Source of the DNA: UBA1366 sp047602575
GTDB lineage: Bacteria; Bacillota; Clostridia; Oscillospirales; Ruminococcaceae
DNA: 64,000 nucleotides
Assembly (NCBI GenBank): GCA_047602575.1
Contig: JASGGY010000007.1
Location: 124,001 to 188,000, forward strand
Direction: 5' to 3'
The notes under the pieces are model-generated. The model had not been told where the DNA came from and did not search any database. It saw only the letters and a program-made list of their open reading frames with translations. Positions 24,534 to 32,555 of this stretch are shown piece by piece (within the stretch, counting starts at the first letter, position 1; the number at the start of each line of letters is the position of its first letter). The position numbers and the translations under genes are program-made.

Positions 24534-25718
24534 CTACCGCGCAGCCGGCGCGCGTTCGCCTTTCAACAAACGCAGCTGCGCGGCAACCGTTGCGGTAAAA
24601 AACACAGCCAGAAACAGCGGGAAAATCCGCAGTCCCAGATAGTTCGACATCAGTCCGAACAGCGGCGGCATCGCCAGAAACGCAATGTTTGCCCCTGCCA
24701 TCTGCACCCCCATTACCGACTGCGACTGGTTCGCGCCAAAGCGCCGCGGCGTCAGATGCGTCATAATCGGATAAACTGCAGCGTTCCCGATGCCGATGAG
24801 AAACAGCCCCGCCTGCGCCATTCCGGCGGGCAGCGGCAAAAACACTGATGCAATCGCCCCGCATAGAATCACCTGCCCGATTTTCAGGATCGTCATTTCC
24901 CGCACGCGACTCGACAGAACGCCCGAAATAAACCTGCCCAGCGCAATCCCCATGTAGTAAAACCCGATCGTCCGCGCCGCGATGCCCGCATCAAAGCCTT
25001 TGACTTCAACCAGAAACGACGTGCCCCAGATCCCGCAGACGCTCTCCACCGTGCAAGAACCGAAAAACACCGCACTGGATAAACGCACCTGCGCCGACCC
25101 GAGCAGCTTTATGAAAGGAATATCTGCCTGTACAAGTTCCTGCGCCCCCGTATCTTCGCTGCGCCGTGCCTGCGCCTTTTTCCACACGGGGAGCGCAAGT
25201 ATCGTCAGCAGCGCGATGGAAGCCTGAAAGAAAAACATCATCCGGTATCCGCTGCGCCAGCTTGCGTTTTCCCCTAAAAATGCCGACAAAATCAACGGAC
25301 TCGCCGAAACGCCCACGCCGTAAAAGCAGTGCAAAAAATTCATGTGCGAAACCTTATAATGCAGCGCCACATAGTTGTTCAGCGCCGCGTCAATCGCCCC
25401 CGCCCCCAACCCGAGCGGCACAGCCATCACAAACAGCCACAGAAAATGCGGCGACACCGAAAACCCGAACAGCGCCAGCGCTGTCACCGTCGTACTCAGC
25501 GCCGTGACCGGCCCTGTTTTCAAAAGCCGGATAATCTTCGCGCTGAAAAAACTTGCCGTCACCGTCCCCGCCGAAATCGTCAGCGTGACGAAGCTTGCAT
25601 ATGAAACCGGCAGCTGAAATTCCTCATGAATCACCGGCCAAGCCGACCCGAACAGCGAGTCCGGAATCCCCAAGCTGATAAACGCTGCATAAATCACCAC
25701 AATCAATACCGTCGCCAT
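24534..25718 (-). CDS. MFS transporter
   Basis: A 394-residue major facilitator with about 12 hydrophobic helices. It has an N-terminal YAAFISLGIPDSLFGSAWP, as in sugar/FucP-like and YfkF-type facilitators, and GNAAVYPIMTHLTPRRFG in the C-half. A sugar or glycoside substrate is inferred only from the alpha-galactosidase gene just downstream. ATG 25718 follows GGGGGA. The longer open frame upstream is just translated family-A repeat and is not used. Confidence 0.8.
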   Translation of the reverse strand: MATVLIVVIYAAFISLGIPDSLFGSAWPVIHEEFQLPVSYASFVTLTISAGTVTASFFSAKIIRLLKTGPVTALSTTVTALALFGFSVSPHFLWLFVMAVPLGLGAGAIDAALNNYVALHYKVSHMNFLHCFYGVGVSASPLILSAFLGENASWRSGYRMMFFFQASIALLTILALPVWKKAQARRSEDTGAQELVQADIPFIKLLGSAQVRLSSAVFFGSCTVESVCGIWGTSFLVEVKGFDAGIAARTIGFYYMGIALGRFISGVLSSRVREMTILKIGQVILCGAIASVFLPLPAGMAQAGLFLIGIGNAAVYPIMTHLTPRRFGANQSQSVMGVQMAGANIAFLAMPPLFGLMSNYLGLRIFPLFLAVFFTATVAAQLRLLKGERAPAAR

Positions 25719-25747
25719 GAAATCCCCCAAATGTGATAAACCCTCTG

Positions 25748-25820
25748 ACCAAAGGGGGCGTTGCCCCCTCTGGACTCCCTCACCAAAGGGTACAAGTACC
25801 CTTTGGAAACCCATTGTTTC
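25748..25820 (+). repeat. Repeat family A, forward end (A4)
   Basis: Palindromes AAAGGGGGCGTTGCCCCCT and AAAGGGTACAAGTACCCTTT, edge GGAAACCCATTGTTT. Left end of the 25748-26173 element. Confidence 0.85.
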
Positions 25821-25977
25821 ATAGATTATACTTTGTGTTTCTCAGAAAACTTATGTCTTAGCTTCGGCTTTGTGTTACCATAAGCGCGCTTAAAAACGAG
25901 CTTATATTTGTCTTCTGTTAAGCCTGTTACGTGTCATTATACCACGAAACTTGTGAACAAAGCAACACCCGCACGCA

Positions 25978-26008
25978 AAAAAGCCCGCACAAAGCGAGCT
26001 TTTTAGCC
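25978..26008. terminator. Weak hairpin in the centre of the A4/A5 element
   Basis: AAAAAAGC..GC and GC..GCTTTTT arms with two mismatches; it occupies the place of the terminators in the sister elements. The rest of 25821-26105 shows no gene. Confidence 0.45.
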
Positions 26009-26105
26009 AAGCAATTTTACGAATTCGCTGCACCCCAAGCAGAATCACAAACACTTATTCCCTATGAATCCCGAATAAAACGCACGAAGTGAAATCCCAA
26101 CAACT

Positions 26106-26173
26106 ATGGGTTTCCAAAGGGTACTTGTACCCTTTGGTGAGGGAGTCCAGAGGGGGCAACGCCCCCTTTGGCA
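26106..26173 (-). repeat. Repeat family A, reverse end (A5)
   Basis: Inverse copy, ending about 40 bases downstream of the stop of the minus-strand phage gene at 26212. Confidence 0.85.
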
Positions 26174-26211
26174 GGTGGTTTGGAGGGCAGCGCCCTCCAA
26201 GAACCCCGCAC

Positions 26212-27153
26212 TCACTGATTACAAAACGCATCCTGATAGCACCACAGTTGGGTGGTGATGCCGCGGGGGGTGAGTTCTACGCGCAGGCGGCTGATTTCCA
26301 TGTTGGTGACGGAGAAATCGCCGCCTGTTACCGTGATGCGTTCGCGGAGATCCTCGCCGCGGTAACCGGGGTAGCGCAGGGTGCGGTATTTCACGGCGCG
26401 CATGGAGTCGTTGATGCGCTGGTTGAGTGCTGTCTGCGGGTTTGCCGCCCATTGGATGTCGAAATCGAACTCTTTGTGTCGCACAATCTGCCGTGCCTGC
26501 GCGTAGGTATTTGCCGTGTTGAACGTGTCGGTGTTGCCGTCGACGTCCTGCATATGGGCGAAAGAAATCACGCGCGACAGATCCGAGCCGAACCCGTAAT
26601 CCAGCAGTTCAGAAAACGCTGTGGTGTACGACTGCGCCCCTGCCGGCACAGTGAAGCGCAGATTCCGGTAGTCCAACAGATACGGGAAATCCCCGTAGGT
26701 TTTCATGCAAAGCGCCGTCACCGCATCCCATAAGCTGCAGTTTTTCTTGACATAAATATAATTCGCCGTAATCGTGTCCGCTTCGGGAATCACGTAGGGA
26801 ATGCTGATGTTGTTGGAAAGCAGCCCCGCCAGATTCACGCCGTAATGTAAGTCCGGCTTCGGCTCGTTGCGGACAAGCCCCGCGGAATAGCTTACCGCCC
26901 TGACGCGCGCGAGAATCCCGCGCGGCGTTTTTTTGATCTCGCAGAATTCCGCCGACCCGTGAAAAACCGTCGCCGCACCGTCATTCAGGCGGATCGCATA
27001 AATGTCCCGCGGAAGCGTATCCATATAAAACACCGCGGATAGGGAAGCGTACGGCGTGTAGCGCTCCTTTTCAAACACCACGCGCAAAATCCCTTCGCCG
27101 ATGGAAACCGCCGGCTGCCCCAATGGATAAAGCAGCAAAGTAAACCGTCCCAT
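26212..27153 (-). CDS. Phage tail hub/baseplate-like protein
   Basis: A 313-residue protein and the last gene of the phage module. It resembles hub proteins of contractile or PBSX-type phages (gpD/XkdQ fold) in pattern: RDIYAIRLNDGAATVFHGSA near the start and a mid-region with LWDAVTALCMKTYGDFPYLL. The fold assignment is tentative. The ATG at 27153 overlaps the TGA of the upstream gene as TGATG, so translation is coupled. A hub without tail tube, sheath or tape measure genes is odd. Confidence 0.5.
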   Translation of the reverse strand: MGRFTLLLYPLGQPAVSIGEGILRVVFEKERYTPYASLSAVFYMDTLPRDIYAIRLNDGAATVFHGSAEFCEIKKTPRGILARVRAVSYSAGLVRNEPKPDLHYGVNLAGLLSNNISIPYVIPEADTITANYIYVKKNCSLWDAVTALCMKTYGDFPYLLDYRNLRFTVPAGAQSYTTAFSELLDYGFGSDLSRVISFAHMQDVDGNTDTFNTANTYAQARQIVRHKEFDFDIQWAANPQTALNQRINDSMRAVKYRTLRYPGYRGEDLRERITVTGGDFSVTNMEISRLRVELTPRGITTQLWCYQDAFCNQ

Positions 27154-27407
27154 CACGCCACCGCTTTGTATACAAATTCCAGCGTAAACGCCGCCGTCAT
27201 ACCATTTCGGATAAACCGGATGCCCGACAGCATACTCGCCGACAGATCGAGCGTCCCCAGCGACGCGTTCGTCATCGTCTGCCCGAGCAGCGCCGACAGC
27301 GAGATGCTGAGCGCGTCAACCTGCGCCGCTTCGGTCACGCCGCGCACGGTCAGCGTGCAAAGCCCCCGTCCGGCGTTCTGCGTCAGAAGCCCACGCTCAC
27401 CGAGCAA
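27153..27407 (-). CDS. Small phage-module protein, unknown
   Basis: An 84-residue protein with no recognised family, sandwiched between capsid and hub-like genes. It is Ser/Ala/Leu/Thr-rich with predicted beta segments. The start is TTG 27407 behind GAGGAAA; the gene overlaps the capsid gene end by 25 bases. In PBSX-like phages head-tail connectors follow the capsid gene, but this protein is too short for the usual ones. Confidence 0.55.
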   Translation of the reverse strand: MLGERGLLTQNAGRGLCTLTVRGVTEAAQVDALSISLSALLGQTMTNASLGTLDLSASMLSGIRFIRNGMTAAFTLEFVYKAVA

Positions 27408-28309
27408 GCGATTTCCTCGTTCTGCGTGGAAATCAGCTTGTCAAAATCCACAATCACATCCGTCGCGAACACCGCTTCCAGTGCGCATTTCGCGTCAATG
27501 CCGACTGCCGTGGTCGTCAGCGCGGGACATTTAATCAGCGTCACACCGTAAGGCGTTTTCACGCTGCCGCCTGCCATGTAGTCGCCCACGCAGTACTTCA
27601 TTTCCTCCAACGCCAGAATCTCCGCCATCGCCGCCGGGGGAACAAGCATCACGCTCATGTCGTATTCGCCCATCGAAGCCCAGAAAGCCGCCAGATCGCT
27701 GTAAGCAATGTCACTACCAGCGATGGAAGTCGCCGTCACACCGCTTGCCAGCGCAGAAACCGCCGCCGCATTCACCGCGCGGGAAATCTGTGCGCCCAGA
27801 CTGCGCAGGATCACGCCGAACGCCTCCAGACGCTGCTTGCGCACGGATTCATACGAGCAGGTTAGTCTGCGAGCGAATTTCGATACCGTGGAAACCGCCG
27901 AAGCCAGCTTCACCGTTGTTTCCGGAATCGAAGCGCTCTCCGCAACTGCCGTGTCCGTGCCGGATTTCGTCACGGTTAAGCCGCGGTAATCCACACCGTC
28001 CGTATAGCTTGTCGCCGCCGCGATGAACGGGAGGAACGAAACCTCGTCCATGCCCTGCTTGATGGTGCGGCGCACGAATTCCGGAAACAGCACGGCGGAT
28101 TCTTTTGTGAGAAAGAACTTCTCCACCCGGTCGGAATCCTTCCCGCTGATGCGGATGTCAAAGCGCTTGAGCTGCCGTTCAAACGCGTCGAGCGCCGCAA
28201 GGGGCGTGCCCTGATAAGCCTCGTCCGGATCGACGGAGGAAAGCGCCTCCGTGAAGCTTTTTCCGGTGATGTTGTAAAGCGACTTGTCCAGTTGAATCGT
28301 GTTGTACAT
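27383..28309 (-). CDS. Phage major capsid protein (HK97-like/XkdG-type)
   Basis: A 308-residue protein with the layout of HK97-fold capsid proteins. A charged N-terminal region of about 100 residues is followed by a core with FVRRTIKQGMDEVSFLPFI, an E-loop/spine-like segment (SIPETTVKLASAVSTVSKFA) and an A-domain-like LVPPAAMAEILALEEMKY. It would form the shell. AAAGGGA precedes ATG 28309. It follows the XkdF-like gene, as in PBSX. I infer the family from pattern and position. Confidence 0.7.
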   Translation of the reverse strand: MYNTIQLDKSLYNITGKSFTEALSSVDPDEAYQGTPLAALDAFERQLKRFDIRISGKDSDRVEKFFLTKESAVLFPEFVRRTIKQGMDEVSFLPFIAAATSYTDGVDYRGLTVTKSGTDTAVAESASIPETTVKLASAVSTVSKFARRLTCSYESVRKQRLEAFGVILRSLGAQISRAVNAAAVSALASGVTATSIAGSDIAYSDLAAFWASMGEYDMSVMLVPPAAMAEILALEEMKYCVGDYMAGGSVKTPYGVTLIKCPALTTTAVGIDAKCALEAVFATDVIVDFDKLISTQNEEIACSVSVGF

Positions 28310-28371
28310 AAATTTTAATCCCTTTCGTTTTTAAGAATATTATCCCGCGCGGCTGCGCGAAGCTTACAGGT

Positions 28372-29238
28372 TTACAGCTTAAAGCCGCGGTTGTTTTCCG
28401 CCCGCTCCGGCTTGTCCGCCAGCACCGGAAGCACCCTGCTGTGCGCCGGAACGCGCAGCTTTGCCTTGAGCGAAAGCAGCTCGTCCGCCTCCATCTTCTC
28501 AAGAAACACCCGCACCACATCGCCCCCGAGCAGCGGCTCGCACACCGCGCACAGCTTGGAAACCTCGCCGCGCAGATCCTCCGTCAGCGCATCCACTAGC
28601 TCGTTCTGTCGCTCGATCACGCGCAGGTATTCACCGTTGTCGCCGCAAGCCCCCTCGCCGTAGCGCTTTGTGACACCCGCACCCCGCTGCGCCGGAACCG
28701 CCACAAACGACCATTCATAAGCATCCGCCGGCGCATCCAGAATCACGTGACAAAGCTTTCCGTCATACGTCCGCCCCTTTTTATGCCGGCAAGGCAAGCC
28801 TTCTGCCGTCGCACCGCAAATCGAACACCGATGGCTTTTCACAGCACAGCTCACGCTGACTTCCTTCTTGATCCCGCCGTCAATCTCCGCGATCAGATCC
28901 GCGTTTTTCCCCGTGCGCACCATATACGCCTCCGCGTACAGATAGGTGTAAACCTCTCCCGCTGCGGTTTTGCGTGCCGGATCTGCTTTGATTTCTGCGG
29001 AATAAATCCGCGCGTTCTGGTTTTCCCCCTTGGGATTGTGATCAAAGATACCCGTTTTTCCCACAAACAGCTCTGCCAGCGTGTGCAGCGCCGCGATGGA
29101 AAACCGCTCGCCGTCCCGGTCAATCTCGTTGTCACACAGAATCACCGGGAAGGTGTACACCTCGCCCGCGGTGAGCGTTTTCCGGCTGTACAGATTGATT
29201 TTTGCCAAAGCAGCATCGTTTAGAATTTCCTCGCTCAT
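28372..29238 (-). CDS. XkdF-like/prohead protease-region protein
   Basis: A 288-residue protein placed between portal and capsid, where phages carry a prohead protease or XkdF-like scaffold. The N-terminus (GEVYTFPVILCDNEIDRDGERF, H in FDHNPKGENQNARIY) resembles prohead protease folds, with a KKEVSVSCAV strand that could hold the serine. It also has a C-x2-C/C-x-H cluster (HRCSICGATAEGLPCRHKK) that looks like a zinc knuckle. ATG 29238 overlaps the portal stop as TGATG. The first frame codon (TTG 29241) is not preferred. Confidence 0.6.
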   Translation of the reverse strand: MSEEILNDAALAKINLYSRKTLTAGEVYTFPVILCDNEIDRDGERFSIAALHTLAELFVGKTGIFDHNPKGENQNARIYSAEIKADPARKTAAGEVYTYLYAEAYMVRTGKNADLIAEIDGGIKKEVSVSCAVKSHRCSICGATAEGLPCRHKKGRTYDGKLCHVILDAPADAYEWSFVAVPAQRGAGVTKRYGEGACGDNGEYLRVIERQNELVDALTEDLRGEVSKLCAVCEPLLGGDVVRVFLEKMEADELLSLKAKLRVPAHSRVLPVLADKPERAENNRGFKL

Positions 29239-30416
29239 CAAACAACACCCCTTTCTCTCTTGATTTTTTCGTTCTCCAGCTCAATCGACTCTGCCTGCGC
29301 GTTGTTGAGCCGTGCCTTTGAAAGCTCCGATTCATCCTGCAGATTGATGTTGTCCCATTCCACCGAAAAGTCGGTGTCCATGCCGGACAAGCGCAGAAAC
29401 ATCGTCACAATCTGCCGGATCACCGGTGTCAGCAAGCGCCGGAAATAATCCAGCTCGCTTGTAAGAATGTCCGCCTGCTGCTTGCTCATCCGCTCCGTCG
29501 TACTCCAGTTGAGCCCCAGCAGAAACGGCGGAATCGAAAGCTTCGTCACCAGCTGCTCCAAAAGCTGCCGCACGGGAATCTCCGTGTCGATGAGCTGGTT
29601 GTCCGCCCCGATGACCTTGATGTCCACGTCGCCCACCGTGATGAAATCCTTCACCACACCGCCGCGCGCCGCCGCCATGCCGTCCGCCCATTCGTGCGCA
29701 ATCTGCAACGCGCGTTCCCGCGCCGCCGCCTGATCCGCCCCGTCCGCGCCGGGCTTATAGCTCACCGCATACCGCACATTGCCCACGCGGTCGAAATTCT
29801 GTCCCACGCATTCATAAATCCGCAGCAGAATATCGCTCAGGCACGGCAGCCCGCGCAGCATCGAAATCCCGTCCGGATACCGCGGGGAGGGGTTAAGCGC
29901 AGTGTAGAGAATGAACTGCGGGTTGGGGATTTTCACCTCCGCTGCCGCGTTCACCGCGTAGTATTCCGGCGAAAACGTCCCCCGCGCCGGACGCACCTTC
30001 ACAAGCGCGCTGTCCGCGTTGTAAAGCCCGCAGACCTGCAGATTGCCGCCGACAAGGATTTCCCCCGCCGCCTTGCCGTAAGTCAGCAGACTGTCCAGAT
30101 ACCCGTCCAGAAAGCTCTGCAACGAGCTTTGCGATAAATTGACCGGAACCTCCGCGCAGAAGCGATCCATCTCGCCCTGAAACCGCTCATCCGCGCATTT
30201 GACGGAGAACCCGCCCGTCAGCCGAATGATTTTTGTGATACAAGCATCAATCACCGGCACCTTTGCCCGCAGCTCGTCGAACAGCTCCTGTTCAAGCAAG
30301 CCCCGTCCGCTGATGGCATAAACACCTTGGTTTGTCATCCGATCCGCCGTTGCCGCCGTAGGTAAATTCGCACCCCGCGCTGCCTTTGCGGCTTTTTTCT
30401 GAAATTGAAACTGCAT
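29238..30416 (-). CDS. Phage portal protein
   Basis: A 392-residue portal-type protein that would form the dodecameric DNA gate at a capsid vertex. Family signs are ACITKIIRLTGGF, a YGKAAGEILVGGNLQ strand, the LIDTEIPVRQLLEQLVTKL region and GLNWSTTERMSKQQADIL near the C-terminus. GAGGGGG lies eight bases before ATG 30416. The gene lies 60 bases after terL and is coupled to the next gene. Confidence 0.82.
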   Translation of the reverse strand: MQFQFQKKAAKAARGANLPTAATADRMTNQGVYAISGRGLLEQELFDELRAKVPVIDACITKIIRLTGGFSVKCADERFQGEMDRFCAEVPVNLSQSSLQSFLDGYLDSLLTYGKAAGEILVGGNLQVCGLYNADSALVKVRPARGTFSPEYYAVNAAAEVKIPNPQFILYTALNPSPRYPDGISMLRGLPCLSDILLRIYECVGQNFDRVGNVRYAVSYKPGADGADQAAARERALQIAHEWADGMAAARGGVVKDFITVGDVDIKVIGADNQLIDTEIPVRQLLEQLVTKLSIPPFLLGLNWSTTERMSKQQADILTSELDYFRRLLTPVIRQIVTMFLRLSGMDTDFSVEWDNINLQDESELSKARLNNAQAESIELENEKIKRERGVV

Positions 30417-30476
30417 TCAATGCCCCCTCTCAATTTTATTTTCTTGTTCTTTCACGCTGTTCTCCCTTCTCGTTTC

Positions 30477-31733
30477 TCACGCACCGCCCCGCGACAGCGA
30501 CAGTACAAGGAAATCCGACCCCGTATCCCCCAGAAATGCCGTCACAAAATAACGGATGTCGTCCATCGCGTGGTCATGCTCCTTCACCGGCGCGTCCGCC
30601 CCGCCGCGGTCGTCCCAGCGGTAGAGCGCAAATTCCCGCAGCGTGTCCGCACAGCGCTCCGAGATTTTGATTTTTCCGCCCCGCAGCGCATCGCCCACGC
30701 GCCGGATGCCGCTAAGTACCTCGTTCTTCGCCGGACGCACCGGAAACTTTCCGTGCCGCCGGATGCAGGCGATAAAGGACGCCGCCGACGGGTCGCACAC
30801 CACCGCTTCCACCGGAAGCGCCCCGCAAAGCGCCTCCAGCCCCGCGTAATGCTCCTCGTCCGTGCGCTGCGCCCCCTGCGTGCGGGAGTCGTAGTAGTAT
30901 TCCGCCAGACGATACCACACCCCGCCCGACTCTCCCCAAAGTCCGAAGCTCGACGGGTTCACCGTGCCGTAATCGCAGCTGACCGCGTACCGTGCGATAT
31001 CTCTGGGCGGGTCGGAAAATGTCGCTGCGGGGTGAAACATCGGATAAACCAACCCCGAAACAGACGCCCATTTTCCCAGCACATACCGCTCGTAAAACGC
31101 GCCGGAATATAGCCGGTGATAACGCCGGATCATTTTTTTGGAAAGCGACGGATTGTCATACAGCGTGAAGCTGACATACAGCGCGTTTTTCGCCGCCGCC
31201 TTGTCAATCCATTCGCGCTTGAACCAGTGGTAAGGCCCCTCGGGATTGCAGTTGAACCACAGCTTTGAACCCTCCGCCGAACAGCGGGCGATTGCCTGCT
31301 CCACAAATGACCGCGGCATCAGCGCCGCCTCGTCAAGCAGTACCCCGCACAGTGTGATGCCCTGAATCAGCGCCGCACTGCCCTCGTCCTTTCCGCCGAA
31401 CAGGTAGAATCGGTTCGTCACCGCCCCGCAGGAAATGTCCAGGCAGTTTTTCGTCCGGAAATCCTTGACCGAAAAGCCCAGCTCCGCCAGCCGCGCGCAC
31501 AGCGGTGTCACCACATTGCGCCGCAGGGAAGCGATGGTTTTCCCGCACAACGCAAAGCCCCCGCCGTTAAACCGTGCCGTCGCCCAGAGAACGAACGACA
31601 CTGACATACAGAACGTCTTGCCGCTGCGCACCGCCCCGTCGCAGATGATTGCATCAAAGCCGTCGTACCGCGCGCTGTTCCACCATGTCAGCACCAACCG
31701 CTGCTTCGGGGAAAACCGCTTATACCCCGTCAT
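30477..31733 (-). CDS. terL: Phage terminase large subunit (PBSX/XtmB type)
   Basis: A 418-residue packaging motor. The ATPase has Walker A GAVRSGKTF and Walker B GVLLDEAAL; the nuclease has acidic residues in SCDYGTVNPSSFG, VVCDPSAASF and HDHAMDDIRYF. All catalytic positions look intact, so the protein could still translocate and cut DNA. It overlaps terS by 14 bases, typical of packaging operons. Codon use appears like the neighbours'. Confidence 0.92.
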   Translation of the reverse strand: MTGYKRFSPKQRLVLTWWNSARYDGFDAIICDGAVRSGKTFCMSVSFVLWATARFNGGGFALCGKTIASLRRNVVTPLCARLAELGFSVKDFRTKNCLDISCGAVTNRFYLFGGKDEGSAALIQGITLCGVLLDEAALMPRSFVEQAIARCSAEGSKLWFNCNPEGPYHWFKREWIDKAAAKNALYVSFTLYDNPSLSKKMIRRYHRLYSGAFYERYVLGKWASVSGLVYPMFHPAATFSDPPRDIARYAVSCDYGTVNPSSFGLWGESGGVWYRLAEYYYDSRTQGAQRTDEEHYAGLEALCGALPVEAVVCDPSAASFIACIRRHGKFPVRPAKNEVLSGIRRVGDALRGGKIKISERCADTLREFALYRWDDRGGADAPVKEHDHAMDDIRYFVTAFLGDTGSDFLVLSLSRGGA

Positions 31734-32220
31734 CGGCGGTCACATCCCCCGCGCCGGATTCTCCGTCGGACGCATCCGCCAGCGCCTTGAAAAACCGCTG
31801 CGCCGCGTCCTCGCCGCTGTGCGCCGTTTCCAGCTCCAGCAAGCGTTCCAGCGCCTTCTGCCGGTCAAACAGGCGGATTTCCACCCCGCCGCCCTTGACC
31901 CGCTTGATTTCCGACACATTGAACAGATCCATTCGCTCCAGCTCCTGCCGCCCCGGCGCTTCCTCCGAAAACACCAGCCGTACCGCGTCGTTCGCCCGCC
32001 CGAACGCCAGCCGCTCCAGCCCCGCCTTCACCGTGTCAAGCCCCGTGCTTTCGCCAAGCAGCTTCTTCACCGCCGCGCTGCGCAACAGCTCCTCGCCCAG
32101 CGCCTGCGCGTGCTCCGGCGATGCCCCCGCCAGAATCGCCGCCTCGCCGCAGTGCCGTTTGCGTGCGTAAAAAAACGCAAACAGCCTGCGCGCGGCATTG
32201 CTTGTCAGTTCGATTGCCAT
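31720..32220 (-). CDS. terS: Phage terminase small subunit
   Basis: A 166-residue protein that would recognise the packaging site. The N-terminal LTSNAARRLFAFFYARKRHCGEAAILAGAS is the helix-turn-helix region of XtmA-type small terminases. Of two adjacent ATG codons, I chose 32220, seven bases after GGAG. It is the first gene of the module; upstream there is only the hairpin repeat at 32236 and the divergent glgP promoter, and no clear promoter for the phage genes was found. Confidence 0.75.
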   Translation of the reverse strand: MAIELTSNAARRLFAFFYARKRHCGEAAILAGASPEHAQALGEELLRSAAVKKLLGESTGLDTVKAGLERLAFGRANDAVRLVFSEEAPGRQELERMDLFNVSEIKRVKGGGVEIRLFDRQKALERLLELETAHSGEDAAQRFFKALADASDGESGAGDVTADDGV

Positions 32221-32235
32221 CATCCTCTCCTGTAC

Positions 32236-32294
32236 TTGCTCCACCAACGAAACCTTGCCAATCAGAGTGCAGGCTTTCATTGGTGGAGCAATAT
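32236..32294. repeat. Hairpin repeat family C, copy 2
   Basis: Outer arms TTGCTCCACCAA and TTGGTGGAGCAA enclose CCAATCAGAGTGCAGGCTTT. No T-run follows, so this copy is not an obvious terminator. Confidence 0.7.
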
Positions 32295-32404
32295 AGTTTG
32301 TAAGAATCCTCTTACACCTACCCCGCGAAAGCCCCCGAAAGTTGCACGCAAACGTACAACCATGAAAAATTTTCGTATAATTTTTCCGAAAGAAGCGGAA
32401 GTGC

Positions 32405-32434
32405 TTGACAAAAACCGCCCCAATGCGGTATACT
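32405..32434 (+). promoter_or_regulatory. glgP promoter
   Basis: TTGACA (32405-32410), 18 bases, TATACT (32429-32434). Confidence 0.78.
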
Positions 32435-32555
32435 AAAAAAGGCGAAATCGTTTAAAAGTTCAGATTCCGTTCAAATGCTCGAAAAGCCATAACACAAAGC
32501 AAAAGTTGCTTTGTATCATCATTTATTTATCATCTTTAAAACAGGAGGAATTTTC

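Noticed and set aside
27383..28309. Encapsulin nanocompartment
   Set aside because: The capsid-like gene is embedded among terminase and portal genes and lacks a cargo gene; a phage capsid fits better.
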